Shown piece by piece: positions 1 to 9,165 of a DNA stretch of 64,000 bases. The stretch's first letter is position 1. Every line of letters begins with the position of its first letter. This DNA comes from Roseiarcus sp963741405 (GTDB taxonomy: Bacteria > Pseudomonadota > Alphaproteobacteria > Rhizobiales > Beijerinckiaceae). Both the position numbers and the translations under genes were made by a program. The stretch lies in NCBI GenBank assembly GCA_963741405.1, contig CAVUHX010000046.1, positions 29,104 to 93,103 of the forward strand, written 5' to 3'. The notes below the pieces were generated by a model. That model saw nothing but the letters and a program-made list of their open reading frames with translations, searched no databases and was not told the DNA's origin.

Positions 1-603
1 CAACGCGGCTCCGACGCGTTCAATCGCGGAGGCGGAGCGAATGACATAATTCCTTGCTATCGGTGGAAAATAAAGCGCCTCGCCCCAGAATACCGGCGAG
101 AGGATGGCGTGGTTGAATAATTCACGCAACTGGGCCCTGGAATAAGGCGAGCCCTGGCCAAACGGCGTCCGGTCGGCGCGGGCCCATATGCCCCGACGGG
201 AGGGCGCCACCACGATCACGCGCCCCTGCGGAGCCGTGACGCGCCACGCCTCTTCCAGCAGCGCCTCCGGCCGCTCGACCGCTTCGAGCGCATGCGCCAC
301 AAGCAGGCGATCGATGGACGCGTCCGGTAACGGGAGCATGTCCGCCCAAACGAGCGCGGATGCGCAGCCTGCGGACTCGGGCCACACGACGGCCCCCTGC
401 TGTGAGGGCATCAGCGCCACGCAGCGACTGGCGCGATCGCGAAACCGATCCAGGTAAGGCAATCCGTATCCAAGCGCCGCGATCGTCAGGCCGGTCGTAT
501 TCGCCCAGCGCGAGCGTATGACTCTCCCGACAATCCTTCTCGACACCTCGCCGAGGGGGGAATCGTAAAAATCGGATAGTTTTTGAGCGTCGAGGGTCGT
601 CAC
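1..603 (-). CDS. class I SAM-dependent methyltransferase (3' end cut by window)
   Basis: The minus-strand frame from a GTG at 603 reads VTTLDAQKLSDFYDSPLGEV and runs off the window at base 1, so the C-terminus is missing. It has a weak glycine-rich AdoMet stretch (LTIAALGYGLPYLDRF), an acidic post-II region (LPLPDASIDRLLVAHALEAV) and the following GRVIVVAPSRRGIWARADRTP, which is the layout of small alphaproteobacterial class I methyltransferases. The substrate cannot be told. The start is uncertain: a TTG lies five codons upstream, and the frame stays open to a stop near 819 without an ATG. A longer open frame in another register over the same bases lacks family features. Confidence 0.7.
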   Translation of the reverse strand, partial: MTTLDAQKLSDFYDSPLGEVSRRIVGRVIRSRWANTTGLTIAALGYGLPYLDRFRDRASRCVALMPSQQGAVVWPESAGCASALVWADMLPLPDASIDRLLVAHALEAVERPEALLEEAWRVTAPQGRVIVVAPSRRGIWARADRTPFGQGSPYSRAQLRELFNHAILSPVFWGEALYFPPIARNYVIRSASAIERVGAAL

Positions 604-816
604 GAATTGCCGATCCAATTCCGAGCCATGGATGACTCCGGCGACTTTCGCCGCGACACGCGGCAATCGGCCCTCTTGCGCGACGCCGCCGCAAATCGAT
701 GACAAAGCCAAGCCCAGACCTATAATTTCGGCCGGTCGGCAGCACAACCCCGCGTCGAGCCTTGGCGATTGGAATAAGGCTATTCCCAGGGGGATCCCCG
801 TAAACGGCTGGGGTTG

Positions 817-2679
817 CTAATTCGCACGACGTGTCGCGGTCGCGAGCCAGCGCCGCGTAGCGGTGTCGACGAGCGGCGACAGCGACTTGCGGACGCGGGA
901 ATGATAGTCGTTGAGCCACCTGATCTCCACCGGATCCATCAACTTCCAGTCGATGAGGCGCAGGTCAATCGGAGCGAGGGTGATGGTTTCGAATCCCAGC
1001 ATTTGCCTGTCGGACCCCGGGATCGCCCGTGACTCGACGATCAGCAGATTTTCGATCCGGATGCCAAATTCGCCCGGCAGGTAAAAGCCGGGTTCATTCG
1101 AAAGGATCATTCCCGGAACCAGCGGCGTCTCCGCTTTTTTCGATATGCGGTGCGGTCCCTCATGAACGGAAAGATAGGATCCGACGCCATGTCCGGTGCC
1201 ATGGTCGAAATCCCCTCCGATCCGCCAGAGCGGAAGACGCGCCAGCGCATCGATCTGCGATCCGCTTGTTCCTTTCGGGAACAACGCCTGTGCGATCGCG
1301 ATATGACCTTTCAAAACGCGCGTGAACCGATCCCGTACGAGGCGCGTCGGGCGGCCGACCGCGATGGTTCGGGTTATGTCGGTCGTTCCGTCCTCATACT
1401 GGCCGCCGCTGTCGACGAGAAATATGCCGCGGCCGATCATGGAGTTCGACTCCAGCGTGACGCGGTAATGCGGAAGCGCGGAATGGGGTCCGGCGGCGGC
1501 GATCGTCGGAAACGATATGTCTTTCAGCGCGCCGGTTGCCCGTCGAAAAGTCTCCAGCGCTTTGACCGCGTCGATTTCGGTGAGCTTTCCGCGCGCCGCT
1601 TCAGCATCGAACCACGCCAGAAACCGCGCCATTGCCGCGCCGTCGCGTAGATGGGCGGCCCTCGCTCCCGCCAATTCTGCCTTGTTCTTGATGGCTTTCA
1701 TCAGCGAGACTGGATCCTTGCCGACTTCCGCCTTCCCGCCCGACCTCTCCAGGGCCTGGGTGAGAAAGGCAGGCGCGGTGGCGGCGTCGAAGAGGACGCG
1801 CGCTCCTTCCTGACCGAGCCGCCTGACAAAGGGCTCGAGGGCGTCGGGCTCGAGCCGTTCCGCGAGTTCGCCGAGACTGTCCTCTACGGCGTCCGAGAGC
1901 TTCCGCGAATCGAGAAACAGGGTAGGCCTCCGCTCGGCTGGCACGTAGGCGAAGCCGAGGGGCAGAGGCGTATGCGACACGTCAGCGCCGCGGATGTTGA
2001 ACAGCCACGCCAAATTGTGCGGGTCTGTTATCAGCAACCCGTCGGCGCCTGTCAGCGCCGCCCGAACGCCAGCGATCTTGGCCGCGGCGCTTTCCCCCGC
2101 GTAGCGCCCCTTGTGCTGCGTGATGACGCCCAACGGGGGCCCCGGACGATCTTTCCAGATCGCATCGATCGGATTGACGTCGACGGCGACCAACTCCGCT
2201 TGGACCCCCCTGCACGCTGAGGCGAATCGCGCCGCCGAATCCGGAGTGTGAAGCCGCGGGTCGTATCCGAGTCTCTCGCCAGGGCGGAGGGTTCGTCCGA
2301 TCCATTCGGCCGGCGGATCGTCGACAAGATGCCGGAGTTCGAAAAGAGACGCATCCACCTGCGATTTCGCCTGCTCGGTATAGCGTCCGTCGACGAACAG
2401 CGCCGCTTTCTCCTTCAACACGACGGCGATCCCCGCCGATCCGCCGAAGCCCGTCAGCCACTGTAATCTCTCGGCGTTCGCCGGAACGTACTCGTTCTGA
2501 TGCTCGTCTGCCCGAGGAACGATGAAACCCTGTAGGCGCAAGCTTTCCAACTCCCGGCGCAACTCGGCCACGCGCCCGTCCTGTTTTCCCGGGCCTCCGG
2601 ATGCGGCAAAAGACTGAAATCGACTCTCAGGCAAGGAAGGCCCTCCGATATCCGCTACGCCCCGGATCGCGCCGCACAT
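817..2679 (-). CDS. pepP: Xaa-Pro aminopeptidase (M24B family)
   Basis: A 620-residue metallopeptidase that removes an N-terminal residue preceding proline, presumably cytosolic. The N-terminal creatinase-like domains (GFIVPRADEHQNEYVP, LQWLTGFGGSAG) are followed by the C-terminal pita-bread domain. Dinuclear metal ligands are visible: the two Asp of DSGGQYEDGTTDITR, the His of GTGHGVGSYL, the Glu of LSNEPGFYL and the Glu of GIRIENLL. Length fits the long, three-domain aminopeptidase P subfamily. The N-terminal 30 residues are poorly conserved, so an internal start is possible. It stands alone, divergent from ftsE, with a 211-bp shared upstream region. Confidence 0.93.
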   Translation of the reverse strand: MCGAIRGVADIGGPSLPESRFQSFAASGGPGKQDGRVAELRRELESLRLQGFIVPRADEHQNEYVPANAERLQWLTGFGGSAGIAVVLKEKAALFVDGRYTEQAKSQVDASLFELRHLVDDPPAEWIGRTLRPGERLGYDPRLHTPDSAARFASACRGVQAELVAVDVNPIDAIWKDRPGPPLGVITQHKGRYAGESAAAKIAGVRAALTGADGLLITDPHNLAWLFNIRGADVSHTPLPLGFAYVPAERRPTLFLDSRKLSDAVEDSLGELAERLEPDALEPFVRRLGQEGARVLFDAATAPAFLTQALERSGGKAEVGKDPVSLMKAIKNKAELAGARAAHLRDGAAMARFLAWFDAEAARGKLTEIDAVKALETFRRATGALKDISFPTIAAAGPHSALPHYRVTLESNSMIGRGIFLVDSGGQYEDGTTDITRTIAVGRPTRLVRDRFTRVLKGHIAIAQALFPKGTSGSQIDALARLPLWRIGGDFDHGTGHGVGSYLSVHEGPHRISKKAETPLVPGMILSNEPGFYLPGEFGIRIENLLIVESRAIPGSDRQMLGFETITLAPIDLRLIDWKLMDPVEIRWLNDYHSRVRKSLSPLVDTATRRWLATATRRAN

Positions 2680-2890
2680 CGAACGCGCCTCGGTGACCCC
2701 CTGCGGCCCGTAAAACCTCGGCGCCGCGCGACACGTTGCGCGGGCCAGCTCAAGAACGGTACACGCGAGGATCGATGCGGTTCCTCGGCCAATCCTTGCC
2801 CATAATCCTGCCAGGCCGCAAGCGTGGACGCGGCGTCCGTTCGCCGCCTAGAACGAATGCGACTGCGGATGCTGGCGTTCGCCAGGGTTT

Positions 2891-3616
2891 ATGGCTAAAG
2901 CCCCACGAAATGGGTACGGCTCCGCCACCATCGGAGAGCGCGTGTTACGGTTCGAGAACGTCGGCTTGCGTTACGGTATGGGGCCGGAGGTCGTGCGTGA
3001 TCTCAATTTCTCCATTGAGCCGCAAAGCTTTCAGTTCGTGACGGGTCCGTCCGGCGCCGGCAAGACCACCCTCCTGAGACTGATGCTGCTGTCGCTGCGC
3101 CCGACACGGGGAACGATCCACATTTTCGGCCAGGATGCGGCGGCGCTGAGCAAGGCGCAGGTGACGGCGCTGCGAAGGCGCATCGGCGTGGTGTTCCAGG
3201 ACTTCCGGCTGCTCGACCACCTCACGACGTACGAAAACGTAGCTCTTCCGCTGCGTGCGATGGGGCGGGCGGAATCGGAATACCGCTCCGAAGTCATCGA
3301 ACTGTTGCGGTGGGTCGGTCTGGGCGACCGCATCAACGCGTCGCCCGTCCTTTTGTCCGGCGGCGAAAAGCAGCGCGCCGCAATCGCCCGAGCGCTCATC
3401 GTCCGACCGGAGCTCCTTCTCGCCGACGAGCCGACCGGCAACGTCGACCCCGGCCTTGCCCGCCGGCTCTTGAGGCTGTTTATCGAACTGCACCGGCTCG
3501 GAACGGCGGTCGTCATCGCCACGCACGATCTGCCGCTCATGGATCAGTTCGGTTTCGCCCGGCGCCTGGTCGTCGGGAATGGAAGAGTCGCGACGTTCGA
3601 CGGCGTCTCGACATGA
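2891..3616 (+). CDS. ftsE: cell division ATP-binding protein FtsE
   Basis: ATPase subunit of the FtsEX complex, which couples ATP hydrolysis at the septum to activation of periplasmic cell-wall hydrolases. Visible: LRFENVGLRYGMGPEV at the domain start, Walker A GPSGAGKTT near residue 52, Q-loop VFQDFRLLD, signature LSGGEKQRAAIARAL and Walker B LLLADEPTGNVD. The family usually starts almost directly at (M)IRFENV, so the in-frame GTG near 2942 (VLRFENVG) is a credible alternative start, giving about 224 residues instead of 241. It overlaps ftsX by 4 bases (ATGA), so the two are translationally coupled. Confidence 0.95.
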   Translation: MAKAPRNGYGSATIGERVLRFENVGLRYGMGPEVVRDLNFSIEPQSFQFVTGPSGAGKTTLLRLMLLSLRPTRGTIHIFGQDAAALSKAQVTALRRRIGVVFQDFRLLDHLTTYENVALPLRAMGRAESEYRSEVIELLRWVGLGDRINASPVLLSGGEKQRAAIARALIVRPELLLADEPTGNVDPGLARRLLRLFIELHRLGTAVVIATHDLPLMDQFGFARRLVVGNGRVATFDGVST

Positions 3617-4563
3617 AGGAGGCAGTTCGCGACCGGCAAATCGCGCTCGCGCCGCAGGCGGCCCTGAACCGGCGCATGCCCCTCATTCCGAGCGAGTCCG
3701 TCGCAGGACGCGCACTGGCCGCCGTCATCGCCATCATGACCTTCCTGGCCGGTCTGACCGCGGGTGGCGCCCTCCTCCTGGCGCAGGCCTCCGAGGGCTG
3801 GCGATCGGATGTTCTGAGAGAGGTCACGATCCAGGTGAAGCCTGATGCGGGGATTGACCTCGACGGCCTTGTTGCGAAGGTCGTCTCCGTCGTGTCGCAA
3901 GCGCGCGGGGTGAAACACGTCCGCGCTTATTCCGCCGCCGAATCCGGGAAATTATTACAACCCTGGCTGGGGGATGGACTCGATCTCGACGCGCTGCCCG
4001 TTCCTCGAATTCTCGTGGTCGACATGGAGGGCGGGACCGAAGAGGACCTGGCGGGATTGCGGGACGCTCTGGCGCATTCGGCTCCGCAGGCCTCGCTCAG
4101 CGATCGACGGATATGGGCCGCCCGGATTGGGACGATGGCCAACGCCGTCGTAGTCCTTGCGCTATCCTTGTTCGCGCTGATGATTGTTGCGATGGCCATC
4201 GCGATCGGGTTCGCGACCCGCGGCGCGGTCGCGGCAAATCGCGAGATTATCGAAGTGCTCCATTTCGTCGGAGCTTCGGACAAATTCATCGCTCATGAAT
4301 TTGAAACTCACTTTCGCAACATAGGCTTCCGCGGAGCCCTGATCGGGGGGGCGTCGGCCACGGCGTTCTTTCTGGCCGCGGCGACTTTCTCCCGGTCGTT
4401 GGCGAATTCCGAAGGCGGCGCCCAGATCGCGGCGATGTTCGGGGCTTTTGCGCTCGGCCCGCCTGGATATGCCGCCTTGATCGCCATCGGCGGGGTTGTG
4501 ACCGTGCTCACGGGTCTCGTCTCCCGAGCAATCGTCTTTCGTCATCTCGGGGGCCTTCAGTGA
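3613..4563 (+). CDS. ftsX: cell division permease FtsX
   Basis: Membrane partner of FtsE. The ATG at 3613 overlaps the ftsE stop (ATGA); an open frame extends further upstream but only as an ftsE shadow. The 316-residue protein has a short cytoplasmic head, a first membrane segment (ALAAVIAIMTFLAGLTAG), an extracytoplasmic domain with VQVKPDAGIDLD, then three C-terminal membrane segments (MANAVVVLALSLFALM; FRGALIGGASATAFFLA; YAALIAIGGVVTVLTG) around the conserved ANREIIEVLHFVGASDKFIA loop. This is the standard FtsX topology. It overlaps the next gene by 4 bases. Confidence 0.93.
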   Translation: MKEAVRDRQIALAPQAALNRRMPLIPSESVAGRALAAVIAIMTFLAGLTAGGALLLAQASEGWRSDVLREVTIQVKPDAGIDLDGLVAKVVSVVSQARGVKHVRAYSAAESGKLLQPWLGDGLDLDALPVPRILVVDMEGGTEEDLAGLRDALAHSAPQASLSDRRIWAARIGTMANAVVVLALSLFALMIVAMAIAIGFATRGAVAANREIIEVLHFVGASDKFIAHEFETHFRNIGFRGALIGGASATAFFLAAATFSRSLANSEGGAQIAAMFGAFALGPPGYAALIAIGGVVTVLTGLVSRAIVFRHLGGLQ

Positions 4564-5390
4564 CGACGAACCTCCGTCTCCGGTCTGAACAGCCGAGAGA
4601 CGCGGCGATCGCCGTTCGATCGGTGATCTTCAACATCCTCTTCTACGTGGCGCTTGTCGTGCTGATGATCGCAGGTCTGCCAATGATCCTGGGCGGCCGG
4701 CGGGGAATTTTCGCGCTCGCCTCGGCCTGGCGGGCGGTTTCGGTCTGGCTGCTCGAGCACGTTTGCCGGCTGAAGTTGGAATACCGCGGGCTTGAGAATA
4801 TTCCGCCCGGAGGCGTTCTGATCGCAGCCAAGCACCAGTCCTTCCTGGAGACTTTCGCGCTGCTCAAATATGCTCCGGACTTCGCCATCATATTGAAACG
4901 GCAACTGACTTATATTCCTTTGTTCGGCCTCTACCTGATCGTGTCGAAACAGATCGCGATCGACCGGACCCGCGGGCGGCAAGCGCTGCAACAGATTGGC
5001 GACGCCGCAAAACCCGTTCTCGCCGCCGGCCGGCAGATCTTCATTTATCCCGAAGGCACTCGACGCCCCCCAGGGGCTCCGCCCAGGTACAAGAATGGGG
5101 TTTCGGTCATCTACGCCGCCACGGGAGCGCCGTGCCTGCCTGTGGCGGTGAATACGGGACTCTTCTGGCGGCGAAGGGGGTTTATCCGGCGGCCGGGGAT
5201 CACCGTTATCGAATACCTGCCGCCGATCCCCCCGGGCCTTGACCGGGAAACATTCGCCATTCGGTTGCAGGATACGATCGAGACGGCGTGCGCGCGCCTG
5301 AATGCGGAAGCCGTCGCGCGCGATTCCTCCCTCCAGGCGCTGATCGCGGAAGGCGCGGATTGTGACGAATCGCTTCCGGCGTCGTCCTGA
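4560..5390 (+). CDS. plsC: 1-acyl-sn-glycerol-3-phosphate acyltransferase family protein
   Basis: Starts at GTG 4560, overlapping the ftsX stop (GTGA). Acyltransferases of this family move an acyl chain to lysophosphatidate to make phosphatidate at the inner membrane. Visible: an N-terminal membrane segment (VIFNILFYVALVVLMIAG), the catalytic block I AAKHQSFLETFALL (HxxxxE variant of HxxxxD), block II-like QIAIDRTRGRQAL, and block III IFIYPEGTRRPPGAPP. Length 276 is slightly long for PlsC. Coupling to ftsEX suggests co-expression of membrane lipid synthesis with division. The exact acyl acceptor is unknown. Confidence 0.88.
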   Translation: MTTNLRLRSEQPRDAAIAVRSVIFNILFYVALVVLMIAGLPMILGGRRGIFALASAWRAVSVWLLEHVCRLKLEYRGLENIPPGGVLIAAKHQSFLETFALLKYAPDFAIILKRQLTYIPLFGLYLIVSKQIAIDRTRGRQALQQIGDAAKPVLAAGRQIFIYPEGTRRPPGAPPRYKNGVSVIYAATGAPCLPVAVNTGLFWRRRGFIRRPGITVIEYLPPIPPGLDRETFAIRLQDTIETACARLNAEAVARDSSLQALIAEGADCDESLPASS

Positions 5391-5484
5391 CGGGCTTGCC
5401 GTCGGGCGCGACGCTTCGCTTTTCAATCGCGGCGCCCGCCGAAGGAGCGGGGCCGTCTCCTGTGCGCTGGCGGCGGGGTGCTAA

Positions 5485-5859
5485 ATGCGCTTGCGATCCG
5501 ATATTTGGGTCTCCGCCTATCTGCGCCGCTGCGGCGTGGAAGGGGTCAGCGCCGTATTGCGCCGCCGGGGCGCGCCGGACGCCGGCGCGATATTCGTGAA
5601 GATCGACAGGCTGGACGGACGATCAGCTCTCTACGGACCGGCTCCACAATCCTTGGCGACGGGTCTCGAGCGCGGTGTCGACAGGGTCTTCACGCGAATG
5701 CACCGCGCGGAGTGGATCGGGGATCGAGACGCGGAGGAACGCCTTTCGCGCGAACTCTCGTTCGATCCCGACGTGTGGATCGTCGAGGTCGAGGACCGTG
5801 AAGGCCGGCCGCGGCTCGACCTGACGCCCCAGGCGCCCGGCGAAGCCGGCGGGGCGTGA
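5485..5859 (+). CDS. DUF1491 family protein
   Basis: A 124-residue protein beginning MRLRSDIWVSAYLRRC, with GAIFVKIDRLDG and a conserved acidic DPDVWIVEVEDREGR segment near the C-terminus, which I recognise as the alphaproteobacterial DUF1491 family. No catalytic residues can be pointed to and the function is unknown. It lies 94 bp after the acyltransferase gene. It is followed by an AT-richer 264-bp gap before cpaA that contains no pilin-like small gene. Confidence 0.82.
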   Translation: MRLRSDIWVSAYLRRCGVEGVSAVLRRRGAPDAGAIFVKIDRLDGRSALYGPAPQSLATGLERGVDRVFTRMHRAEWIGDRDAEERLSRELSFDPDVWIVEVEDREGRPRLDLTPQAPGEAGGA

Positions 5860-6123
5860 CGGTACAGGCGTCGATTCTGAACGCGCCGCTTCTGTCCCCC
5901 GAACCTTGTTCCGCCGCTCTCAAGGCAGACTGCGTCGACGGTCATTAACCCGCTTGAAAGTCGATGGGGATAATTATTCTGCCGGTGACAATGGAAAACC
6001 AAAGGCGCTTTATGATGCACGATGACCAAACGGAAGGATCAACAGTGCACGCGGGACTATAAGTATGAATCATTACCTATGAAAGACATTGTATTACATT
6101 AAAAAGCGAGTTGGCGCTCGTCG

Positions 6124-6627
6124 ATGGCTCTCACACTATTCATCGCCATGGTTTTTCCTGGGCTGATGGCCCTGTCGGCTTCGATGGACTTTCTGACGAT
6201 GAGGATCCCCAACCCAATTCCGGCGGTCCTGGCTCTTACCTACTTCACGCTGGCTGCTTTGTGCCTGCCGTCGCAAGTGATTCTATCGGATGCATCCTGT
6301 GGGATCGTGATCCTCATTGTGGCGTTCAGCATGTTCTCGGCTGGCTGGATCGGCGGGGGCGACGCGAAACTCGCCGCGGCAACGGCCCTCTGGATGGGTT
6401 GGAGTCAGGTTCTCGACTACGGAATCGCGGCTTCCATCTTCGGGGGTGCGCTCACGCTCGGCCTTCTGATGGCGCGCGCAACGCCGCTCCCGGCTATCCT
6501 TGCTGGGTTCCCGGCGATCAGTCGATTGCACAATCCGAAATCCGGCGTTCCCTACGGAATCGCGTTGGCCGCCGCCGGCATGATCGAGTATCCCCACACC
6601 CCAATTTTTTCGAAACTATTGTCATAG
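6124..6627 (+). CDS. cpaA: prepilin peptidase CpaA (A24 family)
   Basis: Membrane aspartyl protease that cleaves Flp-type prepilins and pseudopilins. It is 167 residues with about five hydrophobic segments. The two catalytic Asp are recognisable: ASMDFLTMRIPN near residue 20 and GGGDAKLAAATALW near residue 75. It has only the protease core, without the N-methylating domain of PilD, as usual for TadV/CpaA. The gaps on both sides (5860-6123 and 6628-6850) are unusually AT-rich for this genome and probably hold promoters; TTGACA occurs near 6791 upstream of cpaB. No pilin gene was found in either gap. Confidence 0.9.
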   Translation: MALTLFIAMVFPGLMALSASMDFLTMRIPNPIPAVLALTYFTLAALCLPSQVILSDASCGIVILIVAFSMFSAGWIGGGDAKLAAATALWMGWSQVLDYGIAASIFGGALTLGLLMARATPLPAILAGFPAISRLHNPKSGVPYGIALAAAGMIEYPHTPIFSKLLS

Positions 6628-6850
6628 TTCATGGACAATGTGCATCACCTATGCGTCAGTCTTTATGAGTTGTATATGAACTGAGCCACATGACAATTGA
6701 CGCAATGTCTTCCCAATCGGAATAACGATTGAAATTTATATTATTATCATCGTTCTAATTTCGGGATCAGCCGCCATATTAACCATGTTTTGACAATCGT
6801 TTGGATAGATTGACCTGATAGAGGTTGGTTGGTCGAGGACTCGGCGCCTG

Positions 6851-7666
6851 ATGAATCAGAGACTATTCGTTGCCGGCGCCATCGCCGTGGTGGCTTTCGG
6901 AGCTGCATACGCGCTTTTTGCGACCGGCCAGAGCGCCAAACCGGCCCAACCACAGGCGCGGGAGGCTCCCGCGGTCGATGTCGATCAGGTGTTGGTCGCC
7001 CGGCAGGACCTGCCAATGGGCGTCACTGTCGACGAAAGCGCGCTCGGCTGGCAGACATGGCCGAAGGCGGCGCTGTCCGACCCGATGATCATCAAATCAG
7101 CGAACGCAAACGCCATACAGGACATCAAAGGCTCGATGACGCGCGTGGCGCTCATTCGCGGAGAGCCCGTTCGACGCGACAAGCTGGTCAAGCCGGGGGA
7201 CGGCGCAGGCTTCATGGCAGCCATCCTGCCGACCGGCATGCGAGCGGTCGCCATCAAGATCGACAATGCGGGAGATTCGTCGGCTGGCGGATTCATTCTG
7301 CCCAATGACCGCGTCGACGTCGTCCGCATCGCGCGCGACGACGAAGCGACGAAGGCGCGCGGTGTCGAAGTTTTCTCCTCGCAGACCATACTCGCCAATG
7401 TCCGTGTGCTCGCCATCGGACAGAACGTCGAGGAGCAGAACGGCAAGAAGGTCGTGACCGGCGGCAACGCCACGCTGGAATTGGACCCCGACCAGGTCAA
7501 TCTGATCATTCTCGCACAGCAGGCGGGCAACTCGAATCTCCACCTCGTTCTGCGCAGCCTCGCCGACAGCGCAGGCCCGGCCCAAACCGTCGCAGGCGTC
7601 GGCCGCGGCCAGAAGGGCGATATGACAGTTGTCCGCTTCGGCGCCGCACAGCAGGTCGTCCGATGA
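6851..7666 (+). CDS. cpaB: Flp pilus assembly protein CpaB
   Basis: Periplasmic component of the Tad pilus. A hydrophobic N-terminal anchor (LFVAGAIAVVAFGAAYALFA) is followed by a SAF domain (VLVARQDLPMGVTVDESALGW, residues about 47-110) and the RcpC/CpaB domain (AVAIKIDNAGDSSAGGFILP; PNDRVDVVRIAR; ATLELDPDQVNLIILAQQ). Length 271 is normal. The stop overlaps the cpaC start by 4 bases. The gene opens the cpaBCDEF-tadBC run, whose genes overlap or are closely spaced and are almost certainly one transcript. Confidence 0.93.
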   Translation: MNQRLFVAGAIAVVAFGAAYALFATGQSAKPAQPQAREAPAVDVDQVLVARQDLPMGVTVDESALGWQTWPKAALSDPMIIKSANANAIQDIKGSMTRVALIRGEPVRRDKLVKPGDGAGFMAAILPTGMRAVAIKIDNAGDSSAGGFILPNDRVDVVRIARDDEATKARGVEVFSSQTILANVRVLAIGQNVEEQNGKKVVTGGNATLELDPDQVNLIILAQQAGNSNLHLVLRSLADSAGPAQTVAGVGRGQKGDMTVVRFGAAQQVVR

Positions 7667-9165
7667 GCGCGCTCAGGCTCGCCTTTCGCGCCGCGATCGC
7701 CCTCAGCGTCGTCGCGGCGGCGACGATCACCGCCTCCCCCGCGGCTGAGCCCGATGCGTCCCAATTGATGACGTGCGCGAGCGGGGGTCTCGTCAAGCAT
7801 TTGCAAATGGGCGTCGGCAAGTCAGTCGTTTGCGACCTGCCGGAAGACGCGTCGGAAATCTATGTGGGCGACCCGAGAGTCGCCAACGCCATCGTCCGCT
7901 CGGCAAGGAAAATCTACGTCTCGGCAATCGCCAGCGGCCAGACGAGCATATTCGCCTTGGGCAGGGAAGGCCAAAAGATCAAAATCATAGAAATCTCGGT
8001 CGGTCGCGACGTGGGAGAATTGTCGCTTCTTCTCAACGCCGCGATTCCCGGCAATGAGATTCGCGTTCGCACCGTCGCCGATTCGATCATTCTCTCGGGG
8101 TCGGTCGCGTCGGCTGAAGAGGCGCAGAAGGCGATGGATATCGCTTCCGGCTTCGTGGTTGACGCTGCGGGGACGCCTTCCTCCGGACCAGCCGGGGCGG
8201 GGGCCCCTTCCTCATCAGCTTCCGGCGCTGCCGTCTCAATCAGCTCCGGTGGAAGCGGCGACAACAAGACCAACGGAAAAGTCATCAATTCATTGACCAT
8301 CCGCGGCCTCGATCAGGTCAGCCTCAGGGTCACGGTCGCCGAGATCCGTCGAGATATCGTCAAGCAGCTCGGGGTCAACATGAGCGGCAGCGGTCCGAAC
8401 GGCAGCCTCACGCTGGATAACCCGTTCGCGATCAACGGCGCGCTTTCCGCGACCCAGGCGACGTTGAACTGGTTCAAGGGGAGCGGAAGCTTCAGCGCCA
8501 CCTTGAGGGCCTTCGAGCGTCAGGGAGTGGCTCATACGCTCGCCGAGCCGACCGTGACGGCGGTCTCGGGCGAGAGCGCGAAATTCATGGCCGGCGGAAC
8601 CGTTCCTATCCTCAATAGTATCCAGTGCAACCCCACTTGCCAGTACGGTTTCATCCAGCAGCCCTATGGCGTGACCCTCAATTTCACTCCGGTGGTCCTG
8701 TCCCAGGGGCGCATCCAGCTGCGAACCGCAACCGAAGTCACCGACGTCGACTATGCGTCGCAGGTGACGTTCCAGGGGATTTCGATCCCGGGATTTCGCA
8801 CCCGCAACAACGTAACCACCGTCGAACTGCCTTCGGGCGGATCGATCGCCACCGCGGGCCTGATCTCGACGCAGACCCAGCAAGCCATCAACGGCTTGCC
8901 GGGACTGATGAACCTGCCGATTCTCGGCGCGCTGTTTCGCTCCCGCGACTACCAGCGCAACGAGACGGAGCTCATGATCATCGTCACGCCCTACATCGTG
9001 CACGCCATCGATTCGTCGCAGGTCGTCAGGCCGGATCAGAACTTTGAGGACGCAAGCGACCCGCAGGCTGTGCTGCTGGGGCGGGTCAACCGGATCTATT
9101 CCACGTCCGGATCGCTTCGACCTCTGCCGGGGTACGCCGGGAAGATCGGATTCGTCACTCAATGA
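7663..9165 (+). CDS. cpaC: Tad pilus secretin CpaC
   Basis: Outer-membrane secretin (RcpA/CpaC), the pore through which the pilus leaves the cell. The N-terminus is a signal peptide (FRAAIALSVVAAATITASPAA). The pilus/BON-type N domain includes SVVCDLPEDASEIYVGDPRVAN, and a Ser/Gly-rich linker (about residues 165-205) leads into the secretin core with VTVAEIRRDIVKQLGVN, AEPTVTAVSGESAKFMAGG and the terminal ETELMIIVTPYIV. Length 500 is typical. It overlaps cpaB and cpaD by 4 bases each. Confidence 0.94.
   Translation: MSALRLAFRAAIALSVVAAATITASPAAEPDASQLMTCASGGLVKHLQMGVGKSVVCDLPEDASEIYVGDPRVANAIVRSARKIYVSAIASGQTSIFALGREGQKIKIIEISVGRDVGELSLLLNAAIPGNEIRVRTVADSIILSGSVASAEEAQKAMDIASGFVVDAAGTPSSGPAGAGAPSSSASGAAVSISSGGSGDNKTNGKVINSLTIRGLDQVSLRVTVAEIRRDIVKQLGVNMSGSGPNGSLTLDNPFAINGALSATQATLNWFKGSGSFSATLRAFERQGVAHTLAEPTVTAVSGESAKFMAGGTVPILNSIQCNPTCQYGFIQQPYGVTLNFTPVVLSQGRIQLRTATEVTDVDYASQVTFQGISIPGFRTRNNVTTVELPSGGSIATAGLISTQTQQAINGLPGLMNLPILGALFRSRDYQRNETELMIIVTPYIVHAIDSSQVVRPDQNFEDASDPQAVLLGRVNRIYSTSGSLRPLPGYAGKIGFVTQ

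Noticed and set aside
122..919. A 265-codon frame on the minus strand at the window start
   Set aside because: A neighbouring frame over the same bases contains the methyltransferase features; this one is Arg-rich with none.
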